This document shows positions 18,867 through 26,129 of a stretch of DNA of 32,371 nucleotides, piece by piece. Numbering within the stretch: position 1 is the stretch's first letter; the number at the start of each line of letters is the position of its first letter. The translations under genes were made by a program, and so were the position numbers. This stretch comes from Acidithiobacillus sulfurivorans (lineage in GTDB: Bacteria > Pseudomonadota > Gammaproteobacteria > Acidithiobacillales > Acidithiobacillaceae), in contig NZ_JAAOMP010000027.1 of the NCBI RefSeq assembly GCF_018853815.1, positions 1-32,371 on the forward strand, read 5' to 3'. The notes under the pieces are model-generated. The model had not been told where the DNA came from. It ran no database searches and was given only the letters and a program-made list of their open reading frames with translations.

Positions 18867-20570
18867 ATGGCCAACGCGAATACAGTACCAGCAGCAGTAG
18901 TAAGTCTCAACGAACGCCAGTGGGAAGGGCTCGGAAAAGTCGGCGAAGCCGCCCTGCAGGTGCAAAACATGCTGCAGATGCTGCGCGACGTCCTGAATGA
19001 GCTCCCTCAGGCCATCGACACAGACAAGTTGATGGAAACCATGCAACCCTACATGGAAAAACTGCAGGGTATTTCCGAATCCCTGCAGTCCTTCGTCAAG
19101 GGCAACTCTGATGAAGAGCCGCTGGATCGCCTGCGTGCGCTCATCAATGACGCCCAGCAAGCTGAGCTGGACAAAACGCTCAAGGAAGTTCTGCAACTCC
19201 TCGGTAATCTGCAACGCTCCGGATTTTTCAGATCTATCGCGGCGCTCAGCGCCGAGTTGAAGTGCCCCATCATCGGTGAAAATCCCGAGGAAATGATCCA
19301 GAAAATCCACAGCAGCACGGCCACCATCCAGTACTGGATAGAAAGCGCCAAGCAGGGTGTAGGCGTTGTTGGCAATATGGTTGGTCAATTGGACTTGCCG
19401 GATCGCCTTGACGAAATTCAGGAAATGGCCGACCAGTGGATCCAGATGGCCAAGCGCGCCCAGCGGCTGATTCAGGGAGACGCTCCCGATCTGCAATCCC
19501 GTCTGAGCGGCATGCTCGACATGGCCGAAATTTTGGGCGGGCAGATGAATATTGCCATTGGCACCCTGCGCGACACCATGCCCGAAGTTCTGGAAAGCGC
19601 CAATATGGGTAATGCGCTGGCCAGCATCGGTTCGGGCGGCAACCGCTGGATGCAGGTGGCTATGCGCGTCAAGCATCTTACCCAGGGTAACGGCTCAGTG
19701 GATATGGTCAGTCGGGTTGAGGGCTTGCTGGACCAGGTAGAACATCTGGCCGGTTATGCAGCCAGTGCCGGATTTTTTGTGCAGGCGGGTAAAGATGGTT
19801 TTGGTGCAGTGAAAGGCATCATCTCCGACCTCGACCTTCCGGACAAGCTGGATGATATTGCTGAAGAGGCCGAAAAATGGCTGAAAATTGCCATGCGCGC
19901 CAAAAATCTGGCCCAGGGTGATGCCGACAGCCTTGCTGATCGCGTAGGCTCACTGCTCAAAGTAGCTGAAACGGTAGGCGGTTCCCTGCAGGCTGCAGCC
20001 AAGGCTCTGGAGTCAAAGGGCATCCGCCTGGAAGAAATCATGACTCCGCGCGGCGATCTGAATATTGCCTTTGGTACCGGTGCCGATTTTATCGCCGAAT
20101 TGTGGCATGACGGCACTATTCAACACATTGGCAGCAGCATCAGCCAGGGTGCCTTGATCTGGATGGAAATTGCCCAGATTGGTTCCAAAGCGCTCAAGGG
20201 TGATGCAGAAAGCATCAACCATCGTATCAAGGGTATTGTTCAGGGCCTCCATGATGCCCATCTGATCGACATGTTACCTGAAGTATTTGCCCTGGTCGGT
20301 AACCTGCAGAAGGCCGGTCTGGTTGGTAAAATCAATATGGTCATGAGCAAGGTTGTGCCCATGATTCCTTCCGATGCGGTATTTGCCGGAGGCGTTGACA
20401 AGGCCGTCAAGGCGCTGGAACTGACCAAAACCGAAATGCAGAATGAAGCCAACAAGGGTGGCGGTATTTTTGGCCTGATGAAAATCGTCTTCGCCAAAGA
20501 CACCCAGTACCTGCTCAAATTCTTCATTCGTTTTGCGACGATTTTCATGAAGTCGCTGAAAGCCAGCTAA
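18867..20570 (+). CDS. DUF1641-like helical repeat protein
   Basis: A 567-residue soluble, helix-rich protein with no signal or membrane helix. Four copies of one motif are visible at about 191-225, 261-296, 338-372 and 432-468: tryptophan, then A-K/M-R, then L-x-Q/K-G-D/N, then R-x-x-x-L/I-L/V. Two further matched segments at 108-131 and 470-494 (L-L-G-N-L-Q-R-S-G-F and L-V-G-N-L-Q-K-A-G-L) resemble DUF1641. DUF1641 proteins are, as I recall, often found with sulfide:quinone oxidoreductase or other redox genes, but no such gene is adjacent here. GGGAG precedes ATG 18867, an operator-like palindrome lies upstream, and a strong terminator follows, so it is a single-gene transcription unit. Function unknown. 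Confidence 0.85.
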   Translation: MANANTVPAAVVSLNERQWEGLGKVGEAALQVQNMLQMLRDVLNELPQAIDTDKLMETMQPYMEKLQGISESLQSFVKGNSDEEPLDRLRALINDAQQAELDKTLKEVLQLLGNLQRSGFFRSIAALSAELKCPIIGENPEEMIQKIHSSTATIQYWIESAKQGVGVVGNMVGQLDLPDRLDEIQEMADQWIQMAKRAQRLIQGDAPDLQSRLSGMLDMAEILGGQMNIAIGTLRDTMPEVLESANMGNALASIGSGGNRWMQVAMRVKHLTQGNGSVDMVSRVEGLLDQVEHLAGYAASAGFFVQAGKDGFGAVKGIISDLDLPDKLDDIAEEAEKWLKIAMRAKNLAQGDADSLADRVGSLLKVAETVGGSLQAAAKALESKGIRLEEIMTPRGDLNIAFGTGADFIAELWHDGTIQHIGSSISQGALIWMEIAQIGSKALKGDAESINHRIKGIVQGLHDAHLIDMLPEVFALVGNLQKAGLVGKINMVMSKVVPMIPSDAVFAGGVDKAVKALELTKTEMQNEANKGGGIFGLMKIVFAKDTQYLLKFFIRFATIFMKSLKAS

Positions 20571-20593
20571 GTTTTCCATCAATCTGGCTTCAT

Positions 20594-20627
20594 AAAAGCC
20601 CCGGTCTGTTGTCAGACCGGGGCTTTT
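20594..20627. terminator. Bidirectional intrinsic terminator
   Basis: A 15-base perfect stem, AAAAGCCCCGGTCTG (20594-20608) with CAGACCGGGGCTTTT (20613-20627), and a four-base loop. A-rich and T-rich ends let it serve both the DUF1641-like gene (+) and the converging esterase gene (-). Confidence 0.93.
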
Positions 20628-20633
20628 TAATGA

Positions 20634-21536
20634 TCAGGGATGGACGCGCTCATCGTGACCCTCTTTGATGAAAGCCACCACATCGTCCAGCACCGGGGCC
20701 ATCCAGCGTAATGGCTTGGCAAAAGCACCAATCAAGGTTTCGTGGTTTACACCGCGATACATTTTCAACTCGACACTGACCCCCGCCCTTTTCAGCATAG
20801 TCGCCAATACTTCAGTATTCACTTTCGGATTCACCAGATTGTCATGCACTGCAGCCCCTAAAAAAGTTCGGGGAATATCCGCATTATCGGCAAAATCAAT
20901 CGGCATACTATTGGGGGGATAATCCGGGTAGAAAAATATGGGGCGAACCGGTTTATAAGTAATTGGATAAAAATTGTAGGGTCCTGCCAATCCTATCCAG
21001 CCACTAAAAATATCCGGCTTGAGTCCCACTGCCTGCAGCCAGCGCGGATCCATCACCAACATGGCGGCATTATAGGCCCCTGCACTATGGCCCATGATAT
21101 AAAAATCCCGGATATTGCCACCGAAAGCGGCGATGTGCTGATAAGTCCAGGCTACAGCACGTGCATTATCTCTTAAAAAAGCAGGATAACGTACCTGTGG
21201 ATAAATGCGATAATTGGGTATGACCACCACCAAACCACGGGCGGCCAGAGCTTCTCCTACAAACTTGTATTCTTGCCGGGTGCCACTATCCCAGGCACCG
21301 CCGTAAATAAACAGCACCACGGGATAGCCTCCCGCCGGTTCAGGATAATCATCCTTGGGAACGGGTTCATATACATCCAGATGCCCGCGTGCCTGATGTT
21401 GATAAAGAATACCCTGAGTGACCTTATAGGTATTTGTCGGGGTAAGACGATTGATAATTTGCAACGGAGAACAGGCGGAAATAACGCCTGTCATCCCGGC
21501 AATGAATAACTTGCTCATTCTCACAGCTAAGGACAT
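20634..21536 (-). CDS. Lipoprotein alpha/beta-hydrolase (esterase, BD-FAE/carboxylesterase-like)
   Basis: A 300-residue protein whose N terminus is a lipoprotein signal with lipobox V-I-S-A-C, lipidated cysteine 22, so it is probably membrane-anchored in the periplasm. The hydrolase fold shows the oxyanion motif Y-G-G-A-W at 78-82, nucleophile Ser151 in G-H-S-A-G, and a C-terminal histidine in G-V-N-H-E-T. Related enzymes hydrolyse short esters or kynurenine-type amides; the substrate here is unknown. The start at 21536 is uncertain, and an ATG at 21518 also leaves a full signal. It lies downstream of the hemoglobin gene on the same strand. Confidence 0.88.
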   Translation of the reverse strand: MSLAVRMSKLFIAGMTGVISACSPLQIINRLTPTNTYKVTQGILYQHQARGHLDVYEPVPKDDYPEPAGGYPVVLFIYGGAWDSGTRQEYKFVGEALAARGLVVVIPNYRIYPQVRYPAFLRDNARAVAWTYQHIAAFGGNIRDFYIMGHSAGAYNAAMLVMDPRWLQAVGLKPDIFSGWIGLAGPYNFYPITYKPVRPIFFYPDYPPNSMPIDFADNADIPRTFLGAAVHDNLVNPKVNTEVLATMLKRAGVSVELKMYRGVNHETLIGAFAKPLRWMAPVLDDVVAFIKEGHDERVHP

Positions 21537-21619
21537 GATTGGTCATCCACAGATAACACCGACAATTTAAAAGTAAACCCAGTCTTCAGGACCTGATTGA
21601 ATAACCAATCTCTCATGTA

Positions 21620-22114
21620 TTAACCCAACGGGCCATTGGCCGTAACGATTTGTGGTTCCATGGCTGCCAGTTGCGCCAAAAGATAGTTCTGCGCCGGTTT
21701 GACAATATCACGCTGATCCATCGCCTTGATCATATCCTGTGCCAGATAATTGAATGCTGCTGTGGTAACGTGCAAGCCCTTGTGTGCTGCAGTCATGGTC
21801 GGGCCAGTGTAGGTACAGGGTCCGCCAACCACTTCGCAAACCTGTTGCGTCAGATTATATTTAAGGGCCTTGATGTTGGTATGGGCGAAATAATAATTGA
21901 TATGGGGATCTGCCGCCACATAACCAACAAACGTATTAATGAGCGCTTTAACCCCGGACTTGCCACCAAAAGCATCAATATGATTTTGAATCGGCATTTT
22001 GATATCTGCCCGCTGCACCGATGCAGCACTCGGAGCGGCCTCAGCCAAAGGCGCCACGAGGCTCACAGCCAATCCTGCCATCAACACCGCAATTCCTGAT
22101 CTAAAATATTTCAT
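21620..22114 (-). CDS. Exported group 1 truncated hemoglobin
   Basis: A 164-residue protein. Residues 1-27 form a Sec signal peptide ending A-E-A-A, so the globin is predicted to work outside the cytoplasm. The 2/2 globin follows: F-G-G at 49-51, helix B around 58-69, V-G-G-P-C-T-Y-T-G at 96-104, and proximal histidine H111 in A-A-H-K-G-L. The usual B9-B10 Phe-Tyr pair reads Phe-Val (62-63), so the distal tyrosine appears to be missing. C93 and C100 could form a disulfide, which fits export. AAGGAG stands seven bases before ATG 22114. The longer frame to 22321 is not part of the family. Heme, NO or O2 chemistry in the periplasm is inferred. Confidence 0.9.
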   Translation of the reverse strand: MKYFRSGIAVLMAGLAVSLVAPLAEAAPSAASVQRADIKMPIQNHIDAFGGKSGVKALINTFVGYVAADPHINYYFAHTNIKALKYNLTQQVCEVVGGPCTYTGPTMTAAHKGLHVTTAAFNYLAQDMIKAMDQRDIVKPAQNYLLAQLAAMEPQIVTANGPLG

Positions 22115-22176
22115 TAAATTCTCCTTAACACCGTTTTCAGCTTCATACAGGGAGGCAACAGCCTCAACATATAATG

Positions 22177-22186
22177 AATACGTATT
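22177..22186. promoter_or_regulatory. Perfect palindrome in the hemoglobin/DoxX divergent promoter region
   Basis: AATACGTATT is a perfect 10-base palindrome in the AT-rich 193-base gap between the divergent hemoglobin and DoxX-like genes. It is a possible shared operator; there is no other support. Confidence 0.25.
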
Positions 22187-22307
22187 TTTTGCGCAGACGG
22201 ATGCAGCAGGATTTTTTGCATCCAGGTCAGCATATTCCACGTAATCATTGCCATAACAGAAATATGATTGACTGGCCTGAAAGAAACCACTAAGACAAGG
22301 AGTATTG

Positions 22308-22679
22308 GTGAAGAAGTTCATTTTAATTTTTGTATTTATATGGTTTTTTATCGGTAGCCTGGCACATTTTCTCTTTACCAGCAGCGAAGCAAAAATAATT
22401 CCGGACTACATCTCCTACCATGTTATGGATGTTTATGTAAGCGGTTTTTTTGAAATGCTCGGGGCCTTAGGATTATTATCAAAAAAGACCAGGCCCTATG
22501 CCGGGTTTGGTCTTTTTTGTTTAACCATTGCCGTGACGCCGGCCAATGTTTATATGGCAATGCATGCATCAAAATATCCAGATATAGCTCCCTGGATACT
22601 CAACGCCCGGCTCGTTTTTCAACTCATTTTTTTGTGGATGATCAGTTGGTCCAGCGATATAAGATGGCGTCTTCACTAG
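22308..22679 (+). CDS. DoxX-like small membrane protein
   Basis: A 123-residue protein with four hydrophobic helices (about 2-17, 42-58, 65-80, 98-117). The motifs S-G-F-F-E-M-L-G-A-L-G-L-L and A-V-T-P-A-N-V-Y-M are those of the DoxX/DoxX-like group of quinone-associated or redox membrane proteins. GTG 22308 is chosen because AAGGAG is five bases upstream; TTG at 22305 would be too close. It is divergent from the exported hemoglobin and may share its regulation. An intrinsic-terminator-like hairpin lies inside the coding region at 22481-22518. AT content is higher than in neighbouring genes. Confidence 0.8.
   Translation: MKKFILIFVFIWFFIGSLAHFLFTSSEAKIIPDYISYHVMDVYVSGFFEMLGALGLLSKKTRPYAGFGLFCLTIAVTPANVYMAMHASKYPDIAPWILNARLVFQLIFLWMISWSSDIRWRLH
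22481..22518. terminator. Terminator-like hairpin inside the DoxX-like gene
   Basis: A 16-pair stem (two G-T wobbles): A6-GACCAGGCCC at 22481-22496, loop TATGCC, then GGGTTTGGTC-T6 at 22503-22518. It has the exact form of an intrinsic terminator with a T6 tail, in both directions, yet the reading frame continues through it. Confidence 0.55.
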
Positions 22680-22711
22680 CAGGATGAGCAGGCAGCCATC
22701 CTGAAATATCC

Positions 22712-23278
22712 TTAACCGTGCTGCTGCCACCACTCGCGCGCCTTTTCAGCCGCCGTTTTTGCCGCAGCGGGATCAGTCAGCCACGCCTTGGCAAGGTCAA
22801 TCAGCTGATTATTATCCTGCGCCCAAACGGCTCCACCTGCGGCCAGCAATCCTTGACGTAAAGCATTATCTGGCATTTTTGGACCCAGAATCAGCGGGCA
22901 GCCATCGGCAATGGGTTTGGCAAGGTCCACAGCTCCACCCATCAGCGTACCTCCGGGCACACAAAAATCGGCGCAGGGATAAAAAGCATCGCGAACATCA
23001 ACTGTTTCTACGAAATACACCCGCGTCTTCAGTGGTACATAACTGGTAAACAGGCGGCTGTGGCGAATAGTCTGGAGATGATACTTGATCGCGTCGCGGT
23101 ATACCGGTTCATAACGCTCTTCACGATCTGGGGCAAGAATCATGATGCCCATTTTCACCCGCATCAGGGACAGAAAAATTCCGTAGGCTTCGGCGTCCTC
23201 GCCTTCGTGCAAGTTGGGAAAATACACCACACAGCGTCCCCGATCCCGATATTCCTTAAAGCGTTCGCACCATTCCAT
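22712..23278 (-). CDS. KdtA-like glycosyltransferase, C-terminal domain only
   Basis: A 188-residue protein matching the C-terminal GT-B half of 3-deoxy-D-manno-octulosonic acid (Kdo) transferase: a nucleotide-sugar domain with I-L-A-P-D-R near 45, then a G-G-T-L-M-G-G-A-V-D-L-A-K-P block, L-I-L-G-P-K-M and a final W-A-Q-D-N-N-Q-L helix region. A full KdtA is about 420 residues and has an N-terminal acceptor domain and membrane anchor, both absent here. The start at 23278 is supported by AAGGAG eight bases upstream, so this is not a simple truncation. The usual H-N/P-L-E-P motif is altered (D-L-A-K-P), so catalytic ability is doubtful. It is divergent from glgA. Confidence 0.72.
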   Translation of the reverse strand: MEWCERFKEYRDRGRCVVYFPNLHEGEDAEAYGIFLSLMRVKMGIMILAPDREERYEPVYRDAIKYHLQTIRHSRLFTSYVPLKTRVYFVETVDVRDAFYPCADFCVPGGTLMGGAVDLAKPIADGCPLILGPKMPDNALRQGLLAAGGAVWAQDNNQLIDLAKAWLTDPAAAKTAAEKAREWWQQHG

Positions 23279-23401
23279 ACTACGCACTCCTTACCTGCGG
23301 ATTTATGTATTCGAGGATCATAGGCGACCTGAAGCCATCATTCAAAAAGTGTTTTGTGATATGTTAGCAACAAGTCACTCACTGAAGAGCCTGAAACCTC
23401 T

Positions 23402-24865
23402 ATGTTGCAAGTCCTGTTCGTGCTCTCCGAAATGGTTCCCTACTCCAAAACTGGCGGTCTGGCCGACGTCGGAGGCGCTTTGCCACTGGCCTTGCAGCAA
23501 CTGGGCGTTGATATCCGGGTGCTGGTCCCCTGGTATGGCCGCCCGGATCTGAATGAAATGCACTGGTTCTGTTCGGTGAATGCGCCTTACACCCAGGAAA
23601 CTGCCGAACTCTGGTTAACCCCGAACCGGCCTGGTGTTTTTTTTCTGCGTTATCCCGACTATTACGAGCGGGATGGTGGACCCTATCAAAATGCGCAGGG
23701 TCAGGATTGGCCGGACAATCCGCGCCGCTTCGCTTTGCTGAATCGAGTAGCCGTAGAAATGGCTCAGGGTCGCGTATCCGGTCTCGACTGGCGGCCCGAT
23801 CTGGTCCATGTGAATGACTGGCAGACCGGCCTCGTTCCTTATTTTCTGGATCTTGAAACCCGAATAGGAAGCCCGCGACCGGCCACACTGTTCACCATTC
23901 ACAACCTCGCCTATCAGGGCCGCTTTGATCCCGCCATCATGGCAGAATTACATCTCCCTGCCGAAGATTTTCATTGGCAGGGAACTGAACTTTACGGGGC
24001 TTTTTCCTTCATCAAGGCGGGCTTGATCTACAGCGACCAGATCAGCACGGTCAGCCCTACCTACGCCCAGGAAATCCAGACAGAGGTCTTTGGCATGGGA
24101 CTGCAAGGTCTCCTGCAGCAACGCTCCACTCAGCTCACCGGCATTCTCAACGGGGTAGATGAAGTCCACTGGAACCCTCGTGCCGATCCTTATCTTCCTG
24201 CGCACTACAATGCCCGCAGCCTGGTTGGAAAAAGTCAGTGCAAAGCCCAACTGCAGCAAAGTCTCGGGCTTGAAGCCCAGCCCGATGTTTTTCTGCTGGG
24301 CATGATCAGTCGACTGGTAGAGCAAAAAGGCGTCGATATGGTTCTGGATATTTTGCCTGATCTCCTCCAGCGCGGGATGCAGGTGATTATTCTGGGCAGT
24401 GGCGAGAAATACTTTGAAGAGCGGCTCCAGGAACTGGCGGCTGTTCACCCGGGTCGTCTCGCCGTGCGCATCGCCTTTGACGAAGGCCTGTCGCACCGGA
24501 TTGAAGCGGGTGTGGATGCTTTTCTCATGCCCTCGCGCTTTGAGCCCTGCGGCCTCAACCAAATGTACAGCTTACGTTATGGGACGCTGCCCATCGTCCA
24601 CCATACCGGCGGACTGGCCGACACCGTCGTCGATGCCGGCGACTTTGCCCGGGATGAAGAACGCAACGGCTTCGTATTCAGCTTTGCACATAGCGATGAT
24701 CTTCACCATGCAGTCCTCCGGGCTGCAGCTTTGTACCGGGAAAAATCCGCATGGCGGCATCTCCAGAAACAGGCCATGGCCGGGAACCATAGCTGGGAAC
24801 ACGCCGCCTTGTCCTACCTCGCGCTTTATCATCTGATTCTGGAGCGCCGCAAATCTGCACAGTAA
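23402..24865 (+). CDS. glgA: Glycogen synthase (ADP-glucose-dependent, GT5)
   Basis: A 487-residue cytosolic enzyme that adds glucose from ADP-glucose to alpha-1,4-glucan. The GT5 signature K-T-G-G-L-A-D-V is at 16-23, the D-W-Q-T-G and H-N-L-A-Y-Q-G blocks are in place, and the C-terminal donor site has R-F-E-P-C-G-L-N-Q with Y-G-T-L-P-I-V and T-G-G-L-A-D-T-V. Length fits (E. coli 477). No other glg gene is adjacent, so it appears to be a single-gene unit with weak ribosome-site pairing. Confidence 0.97.
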   Translation: MLQVLFVLSEMVPYSKTGGLADVGGALPLALQQLGVDIRVLVPWYGRPDLNEMHWFCSVNAPYTQETAELWLTPNRPGVFFLRYPDYYERDGGPYQNAQGQDWPDNPRRFALLNRVAVEMAQGRVSGLDWRPDLVHVNDWQTGLVPYFLDLETRIGSPRPATLFTIHNLAYQGRFDPAIMAELHLPAEDFHWQGTELYGAFSFIKAGLIYSDQISTVSPTYAQEIQTEVFGMGLQGLLQQRSTQLTGILNGVDEVHWNPRADPYLPAHYNARSLVGKSQCKAQLQQSLGLEAQPDVFLLGMISRLVEQKGVDMVLDILPDLLQRGMQVIILGSGEKYFEERLQELAAVHPGRLAVRIAFDEGLSHRIEAGVDAFLMPSRFEPCGLNQMYSLRYGTLPIVHHTGGLADTVVDAGDFARDEERNGFVFSFAHSDDLHHAVLRAAALYREKSAWRHLQKQAMAGNHSWEHAALSYLALYHLILERRKSAQ

Positions 24866-24938
24866 ATTCCGGTCTATTCATTTTGAGAAGAATCAAGCGG
24901 TCATTGGAGATCATTATCCCCACAAAAAAGCTTTTGCG

Positions 24939-24966
24939 TTGCACCGTAGCCATAAACCGCTACAAT
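24939..24966 (+). promoter_or_regulatory. Candidate promoter of the histidine-rich protein gene
   Basis: TTGCAC (24939-24944) and TACAAT (24961-24966) are spaced by 16 bases, about 40 bases before the start codon. A short inverted repeat GTAGC (24946-24950)/GCTAC (24959-24963) overlaps it. The -10 is good and the -35 is weak. Confidence 0.4.
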
Positions 24967-25007
24967 GCTCCGATGACTTTTTTCCCACATGCATGAGGAG
25001 TCGCACG

Positions 25008-25424
25008 ATGTCAGGTCATTTTCCCTTTTCCGGCAAAGCCAACCGCGTTTCTGTGTTTGCCTTTTTTGAAGCCCACAACTGGAGTATTGAAGCCCAGGAA
25101 AAATACTTTGAAGAATGGTACAAATGGGCCAAGGATTACGTCATGAACGACGCCGATCTCAACGCCGCCAAGGGCGTACTTTTCGCGAGCGATCATTTCG
25201 GCACCCACGCCGATCATGACTTCCACCTGCATGGTTATGCCATTGCCACGCGCATGCTGGATCTGGGCGAACTCATCAAAGGCAGCATTTTGCCCAAGTT
25301 GGATCATGATATGCTGCACGCTCTGGAACACGATCATGAAGAATGGATTGCCGCAGCCAATGCCGTAGCGGCCAACCATCCTCGTGCCGAAGCGCCCGAA
25401 ATCGGTCGTTACCGTCACGTCTAA
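25008..25424 (+). CDS. Histidine-rich small protein, unknown function
   Basis: A 138-residue protein with no signal peptide or membrane helix. It contains 13 histidines, concentrated in H63-x3-H67-x2-H70-x2-H73-x-H75 and H100-x3-H104-x3-H108-x-H110, spacings that put side chains on one helical face. Acidic and tryptophan-rich helix stretches precede (E-E-W-Y-K-W-A-K-D). A helical metal-binding bundle is likely, but I do not recognise the family and do not assign a function. ATG 25008 is preferred because GAGGAG lies eight bases upstream. The gene has its own candidate promoter and a strong terminator, and the ribosome site is one of the best in the window, suggesting high expression. Confidence 0.82.
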   Translation: MSGHFPFSGKANRVSVFAFFEAHNWSIEAQEKYFEEWYKWAKDYVMNDADLNAAKGVLFASDHFGTHADHDFHLHGYAIATRMLDLGELIKGSILPKLDHDMLHALEHDHEEWIAAANAVAANHPRAEAPEIGRYRHV

Positions 25425-25431
25425 GCCAAAT

Positions 25432-25468
25432 AATCGGGGGCCGGATCACCGGTTCAGCCCCCGATTTT
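25432..25468 (+). terminator. Intrinsic terminator
   Basis: AATCGGGGGC (25432-25441) pairs with GCCCCCGATT (25457-25466), followed by TT. The loop contains a further CCGG-ATCA-CCGG hairpin. It separates the histidine-rich gene from nth. Confidence 0.85.
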
Positions 25469-25478
25469 CAAATTAGCT

Positions 25479-26129
25479 ATGGATGCCAAACACATCAAGC
25501 AGTGCTTTGCCGCGCTCCGCGCCAGCATCCCCGAACCCAAAACCGAATTGCAGTACGCCAGCGCCTTTCAGTTGCTGGTAGCCGTAGTTCTTTCCGCCCA
25601 AAGCACCGACAAGGTGGTCAATTTGTGTACGGCGACTTTATTTGCAGAGGCGCCCGATGCCTTCAGCATGGCCGCGCTCGGAGAAGAGGGCATCAAAAAT
25701 CATATTCGTCGCCTCGGACTTTTCAATGCCAAGGCCCGTCATGTTCATGGACTGGCCGAGCAGCTGATTGCTCAGCATCACGGAGAAGTACCCCCAGATC
25801 GTCACGCTCTGGAAGCACTCCCCGGCGTGGGGCGAAAAACCGCCAATGTGGTACTCAATACCCAGTTTGGACAGCCCACCATCGCCGTGGATACTCATAT
25901 TTTCCGGGTGGGTAATCGGATTGGCATTGCTCCGGGCAAAACCCCCCTCGCCGTAGAACAGGCTCTGCTCAAAAAGGTTCCCGCTGCTTATATTCAGGAT
26001 GCTCACCATCTGCTCATCCTCCATGGCCGCTATACCTGTACGGCACGCCGCCCGCATTGTGAACGCTGCGCGCTGTTCAGTTGCTGCGCCTGGCCTGACA
26101 AGGTACTGTGGGCCCATCAAAACCAGTAG
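25479..26129 (+). CDS. nth: Endonuclease III
   Basis: A 216-residue DNA glycosylase/AP lyase that removes oxidised pyrimidines. The helix-hairpin-helix L-P-G-V-G-R-K is at 114-120 with catalytic K120, catalytic D138 lies in A-V-D-T-H, and the [4Fe-4S] loop C187-x6-C194-x2-C197-x5-C203 is complete. Length matches E. coli (211). Its 3' end overlaps the FIST gene by 22 bases. Confidence 0.98.
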   Translation: MDAKHIKQCFAALRASIPEPKTELQYASAFQLLVAVVLSAQSTDKVVNLCTATLFAEAPDAFSMAALGEEGIKNHIRRLGLFNAKARHVHGLAEQLIAQHHGEVPPDRHALEALPGVGRKTANVVLNTQFGQPTIAVDTHIFRVGNRIGIAPGKTPLAVEQALLKKVPAAYIQDAHHLLILHGRYTCTARRPHCERCALFSCCAWPDKVLWAHQNQ

